Part shown: positions 27,037-36,184 of the stretch, one piece after another | Numbering within the stretch: position 1 is the first letter of the stretch | Layout of the letters: each line of letters begins with the position of its first letter | From: Lachnospiraceae bacterium RM5 | GTDB taxonomy: Bacteria; Bacillota; Clostridia; Lachnospirales; Lachnospiraceae | Assembly: GCA_900110975.1 (NCBI GenBank) | Contig: FOFK01000010.1 | Span: forward strand, 1-64,000 | Reading direction: 5' to 3' | Length of the DNA stretch: 64,000 nucleotides | The notes under the pieces: model-generated | The model's input: only the letters and a program-made list of their open reading frames with translations | Database searches by the model: none | What the model was told of the DNA's origin: nothing | Made by a program: the position numbers and the translations under genes

Positions 27037-28518
27037 TTATAATCTTTCGTATAATTCCATTAAATCCCTGATATCTTCTGCAAGTTCATCCTGTAATTCA
27101 TATTTTAAAAGTCTGAACTTCCAGTTGTTTCCAAGCGTGGAAGGAACATTAATTCTTGCTTCACTTCCAAGATTTAAATAATCCCAGATTGGAATAATAG
27201 CCATATCAGAAACTGACTGTAATGCCGTTTTTATCATAGCTTTGCTTACTGTCTTTTTATTTATACTGTCATTATTGATATAGCGTTTCAAATACTCTTT
27301 ATCCTTATTGGATAACTCTCCATACCAGCCCCTTGTGGTATTGTTATCATGTGTTCCGGTATAAACTACAGTATTTTTATCATATGTATGTGGTAAATAA
27401 TTACCACTTTCCCTTGAATCAAAAGCAAACTGTATAAGCTTCATCCCAGGGAATTTTGTATCCTTAACAAGTTTTATAACCGTATCCGTAAGATAACCTA
27501 AATCTTCTGCAATAATATCAAGTTCTCCAAATTCATCTTTCAAAGCATTAAACAAATCAATACCCGGACCTTTTTCCCAATGACCATTTATTGCTGTTTC
27601 ATCACCATAAGGTATTGAATAATATTCATCAAATCCTCTGAAATGATCAATTCTTACAACATCATAAAGTTTAAAGCTCTGCTTTATTCTTTTCTTCCAC
27701 CATGTAAAATTATCCTTTTTATGAACTTCCCAATCATATAAAGGATTTCCCCATAACTGGCCATCTTTTGCAAATGCATCAGGTGGACAGCCTGCAACGG
27801 CAATTGGCTTATTTGTTTCTTTATCAAACTGGAAAAGATTCTTATTAAGCCAGCAGTCTGCACTGTCAAATGCAACATATATAGGAATATCACCTATAAT
27901 CTTTATATTCTTTTTATTAGCATATTCTTTTAATTTAAACCAATGCTTATAAAACTCATATTGAATAAATTTATAAAATTCAATATCATCTTTTAATTCT
28001 TTTTTACATTCCTTAATAATCTCTTTTTCTACGGCAATTATATCTTCATCCCACATTGTCCATGGATTACCATCATTTGAATCCTTGATAGCCATGTAAA
28101 GAGAATAATCATCAAGCCACCAGGCATTTTCTTTTTTAAACTTTACATAATCCTCTGATTTTTTATCAAATCTTTCAAATGCCATCCATAATATTCCAAA
28201 TCGGGATTCGTAGATTTTCTCATAATCTACATATCTTTCATCATCACCAAAATCACATTCTTCACACTCTTCTTCAGACAAAAGATTATCTTCTATTAAC
28301 TGTTCCAAATCAATAAAATAAGGATTTCCAGCAAATGTAGAGAAAGACTGATATGGAGAATCTCCAAAACTTGTAGGTCCAAGGGGCAGAATCTGCCAAT
28401 AGCTCTGACCTGCTTTTTCCAGAAAATCAATGAAAGCGTACGCTTCCTTAGAAAAGCATCCTATACCATAATTTGACGGTATGGACGTTATAGGCATAAG
28501 TATTCCACTTTTTCGCAT
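27037..28518 (-). CDS. malQ: 4-alpha-glucanotransferase (amylomaltase)
   Basis: MalQ disproportionates maltodextrins by transferring alpha-1,4-glucan segments. The 493-aa length matches family GH77. The N-terminal ILPLGPTSFGDSPYQS is conserved, the nucleophile Asp is in VRIDHFRGF, the acid/base Glu is in IAEDLG, and GTHDNNT closes the active site. It is the first gene after a strong promoter and is followed by the dynamin pair with 21 bases between. It would supply or consume dextrins together with the GH13 enzyme at 20379. Confidence 0.97.
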   Translation of the reverse strand: MRKSGILMPITSIPSNYGIGCFSKEAYAFIDFLEKAGQSYWQILPLGPTSFGDSPYQSFSTFAGNPYFIDLEQLIEDNLLSEEECEECDFGDDERYVDYEKIYESRFGILWMAFERFDKKSEDYVKFKKENAWWLDDYSLYMAIKDSNDGNPWTMWDEDIIAVEKEIIKECKKELKDDIEFYKFIQYEFYKHWFKLKEYANKKNIKIIGDIPIYVAFDSADCWLNKNLFQFDKETNKPIAVAGCPPDAFAKDGQLWGNPLYDWEVHKKDNFTWWKKRIKQSFKLYDVVRIDHFRGFDEYYSIPYGDETAINGHWEKGPGIDLFNALKDEFGELDIIAEDLGYLTDTVIKLVKDTKFPGMKLIQFAFDSRESGNYLPHTYDKNTVVYTGTHDNNTTRGWYGELSNKDKEYLKRYINNDSINKKTVSKAMIKTALQSVSDMAIIPIWDYLNLGSEARINVPSTLGNNWKFRLLKYELQDELAEDIRDLMELYERL

Positions 28519-28585
28519 CTTGTCCTCCTAGCGGGTATTATTATGTTACATTATTTTTCATATTTTTTGTTTCATTCTAACCAAA

Positions 28586-28614
28586 ATTTTACCACAAAGA
28601 GCCTATTTTTTCAA
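28586..28614 (-). promoter_or_regulatory. Promoter of malQ
   Basis: On the minus strand TTGAAA (28609-28614) and TAAAAT (28586-28591) are 17 bases apart, about 68 bases upstream of the malQ ATG. Confidence 0.75.
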
Positions 28615-28624
28615 CATTTTCAAC

Positions 28625-28659
28625 AAAAAAGGCATATAAAGTATTTACCTTTATATGCC
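28625..28659 (-). terminator. Terminator after the HisA-like gene
   Basis: GGCATATAAAG (28631-28641) pairs with CTTTATATGCC (28649-28659). On the minus strand six T follow directly. It separates the HisA-like gene from malQ. Confidence 0.85.
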
Positions 28660-28688
28660 CTGCCATTTTTTTATATTTTTAAGCACTC

Positions 28689-29462
28689 TTAACTATATTT
28701 TTTTACTATATCTTTAAAACTTAATTTACCGCCAAAAATATCAAGCGAACTTCCGATTGTAAAATCAAGATTTCCATTTGAAGCCTTATCAAGAATATCA
28801 ATATCTTCATAGGAATGTATGCCTCCGGCATAAGTTATCGGAATCAAATCCCATTTACCAAGGATATTTACAAGTTCTTTTTCAACTCCATTATTTTTAC
28901 CTTCCACATCAACTGCGTGAACCAAAAATTCATCACAATATTTTGAAAGTTCATTAAGAAGATTATAATCTATTGCTTCATTTGTAAATTTCTGCCATCT
29001 GTCAGTAACAATATAATATTTATCTCCTTTTTTCCTACAGCTTAAATCCAGAACAAGTCTTTCTTTTCCGGTAATTTTACATAAAGCTTTTAAATTATCC
29101 ATTTTAAGGACACCTTCAGAAAAAACAAAAGATGTAACTATCACATGGCTTGCACCTTTTAAAAGATAATCTCTTGCATTTTCCAAATTTATACCACCAC
29201 CAAGCTGCATTCCCATTTCATATTCTGCCAACGCCTGATATGCCTGATTTCTGGTAGCTTCATAATATTTTGAATCAGAAGAATTAAGCAAAATAATATG
29301 TCCGCCTTTTAAGTTATTTTCTTTATAAAGCTTCGCATAATAATCTGCACCCTTATCTGATACAAAATTATCCTTTGCCTTATCTCCTTCATCTTTTATA
29401 GTCGAACCTACAACCTGTTTTACACTTCCATTATGTATATCAATACATGGTCTGAATTTCAT
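28689..29462 (-). CDS. hisA: Eukaryote-type HisA isomerase
   Basis: Predicted ProFAR isomerase of histidine synthesis, a TIM barrel of 257 aa. It resembles yeast HIS6 more than ordinary bacterial HisA. Blocks I recognise from HIS6 are HNGSVKQVVG, NFVS, YYAKLYK, VIVTSFVF, LDLSCRKK, FLVHAVDVEG and GSSLDIFGG. Catalytic Asp candidates are D8 and the Asp in HAVDVEG. No other his gene is near. It stands alone between two terminators, downstream of pnp. The type assignment rests on remembered family sequences, not a search. Confidence 0.88.
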   Translation of the reverse strand: MKFRPCIDIHNGSVKQVVGSTIKDEGDKAKDNFVSDKGADYYAKLYKENNLKGGHIILLNSSDSKYYEATRNQAYQALAEYEMGMQLGGGINLENARDYLLKGASHVIVTSFVFSEGVLKMDNLKALCKITGKERLVLDLSCRKKGDKYYIVTDRWQKFTNEAIDYNLLNELSKYCDEFLVHAVDVEGKNNGVEKELVNILGKWDLIPITYAGGIHSYEDIDILDKASNGNLDFTIGSSLDIFGGKLSFKDIVKKYS

Positions 29463-29477
29463 AATAACCTCGCATAT

Positions 29478-29513
29478 AAAAATATGCAGGTAAACAAATA
29501 ATTTACCTGCATA
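29478..29513 (-). terminator. Terminator after pnp
   Basis: TATGCAGGTAAA (29483-29494) pairs perfectly with 29502-29513. On the minus strand five T follow (29478-29482). It lies 7 bases after the pnp stop. Confidence 0.85.
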
Positions 29514-29519
29514 CGTTAA

Positions 29520-31601
29520 TTATTTTACATCTTTCATTGAGAAGCTGATTCTTCCCATCTTGTCTTTTCCAAGACAAACAACTTTAACATGATCTCCAAG
29601 TGTAAGATAATCTTCCACTCTGTTTACTCTTTCGTTTGAAATCTTAGAGATATGAACCATTCCTTCTTTACCAGGAGCGAATTCTATAAATGCACCAAAT
29701 TCCTTGATACTTATAACTTCACCTTCATAAATCTTTCCTTCTTCAAACTCTGTTGTAATAATTTCAATCATCTTAATTGCTTCATCAATCTTTTCTTTAT
29801 CAATTCCGCATACAGATATATTACCTTCATCAGTAATATCTATCTTAACACCGGTTCTTTCAATGATTGTATTGATTGTCTTACCTTTTTGTCCAACAAC
29901 ATCACCGATAGTTGCAGGATCAATTGTAATCTGTTTAATCTTTGGAGCATATTTGGAAACTTCTTCTCTTGGCTTAGAAATAGCAGGTTCCATACATGTT
30001 TCCATAATAAACATTCTTGCTTCTCTACATCTTGCAATAGCACCTTCTACGATATCTCTTGTAAGACCGTGAATCTTAATATCCATCTGGATAGCTGTGA
30101 TACCATCTTTTGTTCCTGTTACCTTAAAGTCCATATCTCCAAAGAAATCTTCAAGACCCTGGATATCTGTTAAGAGAACAAAATCATCATCTGTCTCACC
30201 GGTAACAAGACCACATGAAATACCGGCTACCATTTTCTTAATTGGAACTCCGGCTGCCATAAGTGACATACATGAAGCACATGTAGATGCCATTGATGTA
30301 GAACCGTTTGATTCAAATGTTTCAGATACAGCTCTGATAGTATATGGGAATTCTTCTTCTGAAGGAAGAACTGCAATTAATGCTCTTTCAGCTAAAGCAC
30401 CATGTCCGATTTCTCTTCTACCTGGTCCTCTTGAAACTTTTGTTTCACCAACAGAATATGCAGGGAAGTTATACTGATGCATATATCTCTTAGAAACAAC
30501 ATTTTCATCAAGTCCGTCAACCTTCTGAGCTTCTGATAAAGGAGCAAGTGTTACAACATCACAAATCTGAGTCTGTCCTCTCGTAAACATTGCACTACCA
30601 TGAACTCTAGGAATTAAATCAACTTCTGCTGCAAGAGGTCTTATCTGTGTAATCTCTCTTCCATCAGGACGCTTATGATCTTTTAAAATCATCTTTCTTA
30701 CAGTTTTCTTTTCATACTGATAAATAGCATCTGATAAAAATCCTAACCATTCTTCATTTTCAGCAAATGCTTCTTCTAATTTTTCAGTAATAGCAACAAT
30801 ATTATCTTCTCTTGTCTGCTTGTCATCTGTAAATACAGCTACTTCCATTTCCTCTGGTGGAACAATTTCTTTGATAGCATTAAATAATTCCTCAGGAACA
30901 ACATAGCTTTCATATTCTTTCTTAGTTTTTCCAACTTCAGCTACAATACCATTGATAAATTCAATGATTTTCTGATTCATATCATGAGCCATATATATAG
31001 CTTCAATCATTTTTTCTTCAGGAATCTCATTTGCACCTGCTTCAATCATGATAACTTTCTTTGCAGTTGATGCAACTGTAAGATTTAAATCACTCTCATT
31101 CCACTGTTTCTGCGAAGGATTGATAATAAATTCTCCATCAATAAGACCTACCTGTGTTGATGCACATGGACCATCAAATGGAATATCTGAAATTGATGTT
31201 GCAATAGAAGCACCAAGCATAGCAACAAGTTCAGGTCTGCACTCAGGATCTACTGCCATAACCATATTATTAAGAGTTACATCATTTCTATAATCCTTTG
31301 GGAATAAAGGTCTCATAGGTCTGTCTATAACACGGGATGTAAGGATAGCATTTTCAGATGCTTTTCCTTCTCTTTTGTTAAAACCTCCCGGGATTTTTCC
31401 TACAGAATATAATTTTTCTTCATATTCCACACTAAGTGGAAAGAAATCAATTCCATCTCTTGGCTTAAGAGATGCTGTTGCCGTAGAAAGTACTGTTGTG
31501 TCACCATACTGCATAAGAGCAGCTCCGTTAGCCTGGGCAGCTACTTTTCCAATGGTAACATTAAGCATTCTTCCGGCAATTTCCATACTAAATGTCTTCA
31601 T
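29520..31601 (-). CDS. pnp: Polyribonucleotide nucleotidyltransferase (PNPase)
   Basis: PNPase degrades RNA from the 3' end with phosphate. From the ATG at 31601 it has 693 aa. Two RNase PH cores are present (first about 10-230, second about 310-545, with FTRGQTQ and GRREIGHGALAERAL). A KH domain (VGQKGKTINTI) and an S1 domain end the protein. The start is chosen because GGAGTAAG precedes it, whereas the upstream in-frame start at 31649 has no ribosome site. It follows rpsO, the classic order. Confidence 0.97.
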   Translation of the reverse strand: MKTFSMEIAGRMLNVTIGKVAAQANGAALMQYGDTTVLSTATASLKPRDGIDFFPLSVEYEEKLYSVGKIPGGFNKREGKASENAILTSRVIDRPMRPLFPKDYRNDVTLNNMVMAVDPECRPELVAMLGASIATSISDIPFDGPCASTQVGLIDGEFIINPSQKQWNESDLNLTVASTAKKVIMIEAGANEIPEEKMIEAIYMAHDMNQKIIEFINGIVAEVGKTKKEYESYVVPEELFNAIKEIVPPEEMEVAVFTDDKQTREDNIVAITEKLEEAFAENEEWLGFLSDAIYQYEKKTVRKMILKDHKRPDGREITQIRPLAAEVDLIPRVHGSAMFTRGQTQICDVVTLAPLSEAQKVDGLDENVVSKRYMHQYNFPAYSVGETKVSRGPGRREIGHGALAERALIAVLPSEEEFPYTIRAVSETFESNGSTSMASTCASCMSLMAAGVPIKKMVAGISCGLVTGETDDDFVLLTDIQGLEDFFGDMDFKVTGTKDGITAIQMDIKIHGLTRDIVEGAIARCREARMFIMETCMEPAISKPREEVSKYAPKIKQITIDPATIGDVVGQKGKTINTIIERTGVKIDITDEGNISVCGIDKEKIDEAIKMIEIITTEFEEGKIYEGEVISIKEFGAFIEFAPGKEGMVHISKISNERVNRVEDYLTLGDHVKVVCLGKDKMGRISFSMKDVK

Positions 31602-31684
31602 AATACTTACTCCATTTCTTCTTCTAGTGATAAAATCACATATATTCATAAATCAGGATTTCTCCTGAAAATACGCTAAAATGC

Positions 31685-31707
31685 AAAAAGAAGGCGGTAT
31701 AACCGCC
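31685..31707 (-). terminator. Hairpin between rpsO and pnp
   Basis: GGCGGT and ACCGCC (31693-31698 and 31702-31707) form a short stem with a 3-base loop. On the minus strand a T-rich tract follows. It is a partial terminator or an RNA-processing site, as often found in rpsO-pnp. Confidence 0.65.
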
Positions 31708-31725
31708 CCCTGTAATTGTTCTGAA

Positions 31726-31992
31726 TTATTTTCTAATTCCAAGTTTTTCAATTAATGAACGATATCCTTCAAGATCATTCTTTTTAAGATATGCAAGTAA
31801 TCCTCTTCTCTGTCCTACAAGCTTAAGTAATCCTCTTCTTGAATGATGATCCTTTGGATGTGTTTTTAAATGTTCTGTAAGTTCTCTGATTCTTTCTGTT
31901 AAGATAGCGATCTGAACTTCAGGTGAACCTGTATCACCAGGCTGTCTTCCGTATTTTTCAATAATTTCTGTTTTCTTTTCTTTTGATATCAT
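31726..31992 (-). CDS. rpsO: 30S ribosomal protein S15
   Basis: The 88-aa protein has the S15 signature: [15 protein letters not shown], then [19 protein letters not shown] and [10 protein letters not shown]. It binds 16S rRNA in the platform of the small subunit. AGGAGG lies before the ATG. A promoter sits about 90 bases upstream, leaving an untranslated leader in which S15 could autoregulate, as known for the family. A specific fold was not established here. Confidence 0.98.
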   Translation of the reverse strand: MISKEKKTEIIEKYGRQPGDTGSPEVQIAILTERIRELTEHLKTHPKDHHSRRGLLKLVGQRRGLLAYLKKNDLEGYRSLIEKLGIRK

Positions 31993-32083
31993 AATGTTTA
32001 CCTCCTAAATATCATATGGCGTACACTTAGTAATAGGTCGGAGTATCCCAAAACCAAGTATATGCTAACTAAAAACAATAGAG

Positions 32084-32112
32084 ATTGTAACATATATTTA
32101 CCTTTTTGTCTA
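32084..32112 (-). promoter_or_regulatory. Promoter of rpsO-pnp
   Basis: On the minus strand TAGACA (32107-32112) and TACAAT (32084-32089) are 17 bases apart. Transcription would start near 32077 and give a leader of about 85 bases before the rpsO ATG. Confidence 0.7.
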
Positions 32113-32219
32113 TTATAATTTCTATTTAAAATTCCTTAAATAATGCTATTGTATTTTCTTTAGGATTTTCTTTAGGATTTTTTTTATAATCCGCCCAATC
32201 AGGAAATTATTCTTCAAAC

Positions 32220-32475
32220 AGCTATAAATTATTCTGTTTCTCTTATATTTATAGCTTTTTCTTGCCAAATATGCCTTTATTTGTCCTCAATCAGCTATAA
32301 ATTATTCTATTTTCCTATATTTATAGCTTTTTCTTGCCAAATATGCCTTTATTTGTCCTCAATCAGCTATAAATTATTCTATTTTCTTATATTTATAGCT
32401 TTTTCTTGCCAAATATGCCTTTTTCACCCCTCAAAAAGCCATAATTTCTTCTATTTTCATCTTTTTTATAGCTTA
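32220..32475. repeat. Tandem array, 72-bp unit, about 3.5 copies
   Basis: Units start at 32220, 32293 and 32365, with a decayed fourth copy at about 32437. Periods are 73, 72 and 72. Each unit opens with AGCTATAAAT and its reverse complement ATTTATAGCT about 16 bases later, then carries CTTGCCAAATATGCCTTTAT and a TTGTCCTCAATC joint. The plus-strand open frame through it (32281-32502) follows from the period being a multiple of three and lacks a ribosome site. It fills the gap between the rpsO promoter and the next operon's terminator. Confidence 0.9.
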
Positions 32476-32544
32476 ACTGCATTATGGACTTATTTTCCAT
32501 AAACATCAACAATCTGTTGACGTTTCCACTATTAGCCAAATCAT

Positions 32545-32588
32545 AAAAAAGTTATAAATGCACCAAACGTACATTTATAACTTTTTTT
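32545..32588. terminator. Terminator after the ABC permease gene
   Basis: Sixteen bases (32545-32560) pair perfectly with 32572-32587, with T runs on both strands. On the minus strand it lies 24 bases after the permease stop. On the plus strand it would also isolate the tandem array. Confidence 0.85.
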
Positions 32589-32611
32589 AATTTTATATAT
32601 CTTTGAATATT

Positions 32612-34678
32612 TTATTTATCTCCAAAAGAATCTCCAAAACTATGTAATGTATTCATAAGTTCTTCTGTTTTATCATTCTTTTCAATAAGCACATATATAC
32701 TATCATAAGTTTTATTGCCTATCTGTATGCATGTATCCAATCTGATACTATATATATACGTATCATCATTACCAGAAAGCTCTATAAACTCATCAACATC
32801 TGTAACTGCATAATCTAAAAGTTCATCCATACACTCAAAAAATTCTTCACTTTTTTCATCTGAACCCAAATTATAATTTGCTACATTCTTGTCAACAGAA
32901 ATATATAGTCCATCATATAAGTATACGTCTATATAATCATTCTGCACAAAAAGACTTTTAAAATCATCTGTTTTATCTTTTAAGTTTATTAACTTTTTAT
33001 TGCTTATAATGTCTAAAAACTCATTATATGCATTTTCTGTACTTTCATCAATTCCAATTTCTAAATAGTTTATACCAGCCTTATATAAATCAAGATATAA
33101 TACACAATAACTATTTTCATTATGTACATTAAATGTGCGGGCTAATTTCTCATAATCGCTCATATTATCATAATCTTTTCTATAAGCTTCATATATTCTT
33201 GTTAAATCATTTGTATTTAAGCAATTTTCAAAAGAAAACATATAATCATAAGAATAATTAAGCTCATCAAAATAACCTGCATCAGGAAGCTTTGGAAGAG
33301 TATATCCACTTTTTTCTTTTGTAACTGCTTTTAAAACAGCTTTTAATCTTGAAGGTGTTATAGCTACATTTCTATAATATTTTTCTCCATTTTTTTCATA
33401 GTAACATACTCTGTAGCTTTCACCCAATTCTTCATTTTCTAATATTCCATCTCTGTTAAATCTTATTGTAGCGTCTAATGCTGCAATAAGATTTTTCATT
33501 CCAGCTTCATCTTCAACTTTTATTTTAAAATTATTAATTCCTCTATAATATCTATAATTTGAAGAATCCATCATTATTTCTACAGCACTCATATCCTTAA
33601 TCTCAGGCTTGTAATTAAGAATCCTTTTGCTTACAATCTTTACTCCAAAAATAATGCAGACATTAAGAATAATAACAATGAATATTCCAGGTATAATCTT
33701 TATTAAATTTTTAACACTTTTTGTTGTAACTATTTCATAAACAAAATAGAAAATAAGAATAATTACATAAAGTGAAATGATTCCTGTTTTTCCATAATCT
33801 TCAAAAATCATATTTAATGGTAAAAGACAAAGTATCATTGTAAATACTATTCTGTAAACATCCTGTAAAAACTTATATGATGCAGCATTGCCTGCCACTT
33901 CACTTTTTCTCTTATTGAATAATATAAGTGCAGCAACAAACATTATGGCAAAAAGTATAAATGTATAAATCTGATATTTTGCATTACCCATTTCTGTAAA
34001 ATCAGAAACCGACATAAATGATGTTACTAAATTGTATTTTCCAAAAAGAACAGGAAAGAATGATTCAACATCAAAAACATTGTACGCTAATTTGTTTATC
34101 TGATCTAAGAAAAAATCAGCAAAGATCTTTGGTGCAAGTAAGATAAATCCTGAAACTATAACATTTGATAAAAAGTTACCTGTTATTGAAACTGCCATTA
34201 AAATTCCTGCACATACAGCCATTGAAGCAATATATATTCCTAAAAGAGTTTTAAAAATATAAGCAAAATCAAAAACTATATTTGATATAAAAATTTTTGC
34301 AAATATCACACTGAATAATGCAGCTGAAAATTCTATAATAAATGTCCAGATCATTATTGACATGAAAAAGCTTACAAAAACACAGATCTTCTTATGCGGT
34401 ATGGAATGAAAGAAATCACTTGAATTTCTTTTTAATAAAAACGAAAACAAAAACAAGGTAAGTGCAGGTACTACCAACATAAAAATAACATAATCATGCG
34501 CAAGAAAGTCCATTACAGAATAATCCATTTGTCCTATATAATCATCACCACTGTAGTTATAAGGAATTAAAAAAGATATTGTAAGATATATAATAAATGA
34601 AATAAATCCAAGGACTCTTAAAAGTCTCATTCCTTCAATACATAAGGATAAATCAAAAATTTTATTTTTAGTTTTCAC
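32612..34678 (-). CDS. Large ABC-2-type permease of a YtrA-like operon
   Basis: The 688-aa membrane protein has about six helices in the first 270 residues and two or three more near 285-360. A long C-terminal domain (about 365-688) follows, likely outside the membrane. The first segment (LKRNSSDFFHSIPHKKICVF) resembles permeases of bacitracin- and YtrC-type exporters. The GTG at 34678 is chosen because AGGAGG lies 8 bases before it. It overlaps the ATPase gene by 11 bases. The substrate is unknown, and envelope stress or peptide antibiotics are typical for such operons. Confidence 0.8.
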   Translation of the reverse strand: MKTKNKIFDLSLCIEGMRLLRVLGFISFIIYLTISFLIPYNYSGDDYIGQMDYSVMDFLAHDYVIFMLVVPALTLFLFSFLLKRNSSDFFHSIPHKKICVFVSFFMSIMIWTFIIEFSAALFSVIFAKIFISNIVFDFAYIFKTLLGIYIASMAVCAGILMAVSITGNFLSNVIVSGFILLAPKIFADFFLDQINKLAYNVFDVESFFPVLFGKYNLVTSFMSVSDFTEMGNAKYQIYTFILFAIMFVAALILFNKRKSEVAGNAASYKFLQDVYRIVFTMILCLLPLNMIFEDYGKTGIISLYVIILIFYFVYEIVTTKSVKNLIKIIPGIFIVIILNVCIIFGVKIVSKRILNYKPEIKDMSAVEIMMDSSNYRYYRGINNFKIKVEDEAGMKNLIAALDATIRFNRDGILENEELGESYRVCYYEKNGEKYYRNVAITPSRLKAVLKAVTKEKSGYTLPKLPDAGYFDELNYSYDYMFSFENCLNTNDLTRIYEAYRKDYDNMSDYEKLARTFNVHNENSYCVLYLDLYKAGINYLEIGIDESTENAYNEFLDIISNKKLINLKDKTDDFKSLFVQNDYIDVYLYDGLYISVDKNVANYNLGSDEKSEEFFECMDELLDYAVTDVDEFIELSGNDDTYIYSIRLDTCIQIGNKTYDSIYVLIEKNDKTEELMNTLHSFGDSFGDK

Positions 34679-35588
34679 TTGCTTCACCTCCTAAAAATAC
34701 ATCATCAAATGAGTAACCAAGAATTGCCATTTCATAAGTAAATACCTCTTCGAGACTTAAAGGAAGTACGTCAAGAAGCAAAGGATTTTTACCTTTCAAA
34801 ATATTAACGGTCATTTCTTTATCGCCCTTTACAATCATATTTGCAACAGAACCTGATTTAATGTAATGAAGTATTTCTAATTCTTCAAAATCTTTCTGGG
34901 TAAAATCTTCTTTAAATGCCACCTGCACCTTAAATAAAGATGTTTTTAAGTTTGAGATATCACTTTCAAATACAAGTCCGCCTTTATGTAAAAGTGCAAG
35001 CTGGTCACAGGTATCTTCTAATTCTCTTAAAGAGTGTGATGTAAGAATTGCAGTTGCCTTATTTTCCAAAACATCATCACAGATAAGTTTTTTAACAAGA
35101 GCTCTCATAACCGGATCAAGCCCGTCAAATGTTTCATCAAAAAACATATATTCTGCATGACATGATAATGAAAGAATAACTGCTGCCTGTCTTTTCATTC
35201 CTTTAGAAAATGTATTTATTGATTTTTTTGTATTTAATTTAAAGGCTTCCGTTAAGTAATTAAATCTTTCATAATCAAATTTCTTATAAACTGATGCATA
35301 AAGTTTTGCCATTCTTTTTAAATTTGCACCATTAAGATAAAAAATATCATCCGGTACAAATGCTATTTTTTCCTTTATAGCCGGGTTTTCCCATACATTA
35401 TCCCCATCTATTTCTATACTTCCTCCATCAGCTTTATAAATACCGCTTAATAATCTTAATAAAGTTGATTTACCGGCGCCATTTGAACCAACAACACCAT
35501 AAATAACACCTTTTTCAATATCACAGGAAACATTATCAAGCGCAGTAAAATCATCAAAATTTTTAGTTAAATTTTTTATACTAATCAT
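34668..35588 (-). CDS. ABC transporter ATPase, YtrB-like
   Basis: The 306-aa ATPase has Walker A GSNGAGKSTLLR (about 37-48), a shortened signature (NTFSKGMKRQ), Walker B YMFFDETFDGLDP and a switch His in TSHSLRELE. The C-terminal 90 residues are an accessory domain typical of export ATPases. It overlaps the GntR gene upstream by 8 bases and the permease downstream by 11, so the three are translated as one unit. Confidence 0.93.
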   Translation of the reverse strand: MISIKNLTKNFDDFTALDNVSCDIEKGVIYGVVGSNGAGKSTLLRLLSGIYKADGGSIEIDGDNVWENPAIKEKIAFVPDDIFYLNGANLKRMAKLYASVYKKFDYERFNYLTEAFKLNTKKSINTFSKGMKRQAAVILSLSCHAEYMFFDETFDGLDPVMRALVKKLICDDVLENKATAILTSHSLRELEDTCDQLALLHKGGLVFESDISNLKTSLFKVQVAFKEDFTQKDFEELEILHYIKSGSVANMIVKGDKEMTVNILKGKNPLLLDVLPLSLEEVFTYEMAILGYSFDDVFLGGEASEN

Positions 35589-35967
35589 TTCCTAATTTCT
35601 CCTTTTTCTCATATGCCCTGTCTACACATTCATTTATTTCTTTCTTTTCAACCTGAGCTATAGCAAGCTCAAATACCATTTTTTCCAATTCAGATAATTT
35701 TTCTCTTTTATTCTTATTCAAAATATTCACAGCCTCCTCAGAAACAAAACATCCTCTTCCAGGAACCGAACAGATAATCCCTTTATTATCCAGTTCCGAA
35801 TACGCCTTTTGTATAGTATTAGGATTAACCAAAAGTTTTGTAGCCATACTTCTTACTGATGGAATCTTATCATTTGGATTTAATATCCCTATTAAAATAA
35901 ATTGCTCAACCTGTTCAATGATTTGCTCATATATGGGTTTTTCAGACATAACATCTATTTTAAACAT
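35581..35967 (-). CDS. GntR-family regulator, YtrA-like
   Basis: The 128-aa regulator has an N-terminal winged helix (about 12-75, IPSVRSMATKLLVNPNTIQK) and a short helical tail. Members of this subfamily repress their own ABC operon until an envelope-active compound is sensed. AGGAGGTG precedes the ATG. Upstream lies a palindromic region (36021-36144). Its inner 22-bp palindrome at 36030-36051 overlaps where the -35 should be and is a candidate operator. Confidence 0.92.
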   Translation of the reverse strand: MFKIDVMSEKPIYEQIIEQVEQFILIGILNPNDKIPSVRSMATKLLVNPNTIQKAYSELDNKGIICSVPGRGCFVSEEAVNILNKNKREKLSELEKMVFELAIAQVEKKEINECVDRAYEKKEKLGND

Positions 35968-36020
35968 GAGGCACCTCCTTTGTATTTTATAATTTTTTTC
36001 AAAATGTATATTATATTAAG

Positions 36021-36144
36021 TACGAAACCATATGTGGCAATAGCCACATATAAATTCATATATAAATCATCTTTGCAAATAAATTTGCAAGAATGATTTA
36101 TATATGAATTTTATATGCCACATACGTGGCATATAGGTTTCGTA
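36021..36144. repeat. 124-bp cruciform element (four-way junction by pairing)
   Basis: The outer arms TACGAAACC (36021-36029) and GGTTTCGTA (36136-36144) pair. Inside, three hairpins abut with no unpaired base. Hairpin A is 36030-36051 (9 pairs, loop AATA). Hairpin C is 36052-36111 (19 pairs, with a further TTGCAAAT/ATTTGCAA stem at its tip). Hairpin B is 36112-36135 (10 pairs). No T tract follows on either strand, so it is not a simple terminator. It lies between divergent genes. A mobile MITE/REP-like element or paired operators are both possible. Confidence 0.85.
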
Positions 36145-36184
36145 TCAACTATACAGTATGTTAATTCCATATTAGCTTTTAACA

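Noticed and set aside
31993-32083. Specific S15 autoregulatory RNA fold in the rpsO leader
   Set aside because: A leader of suitable length exists, but I could not identify a convincing pseudoknot or junction by eye.
32281-32502. 73-aa plus-strand frame in the 72-bp array
   Set aside because: The frame stays open only because the repeat period is a multiple of three; no ribosome site and no protein-like pattern beyond the DNA repeat.
36021-36144. Simple bidirectional terminator
   Set aside because: No T tract on either side, and it lies between divergent gene starts where no transcript needs ending.
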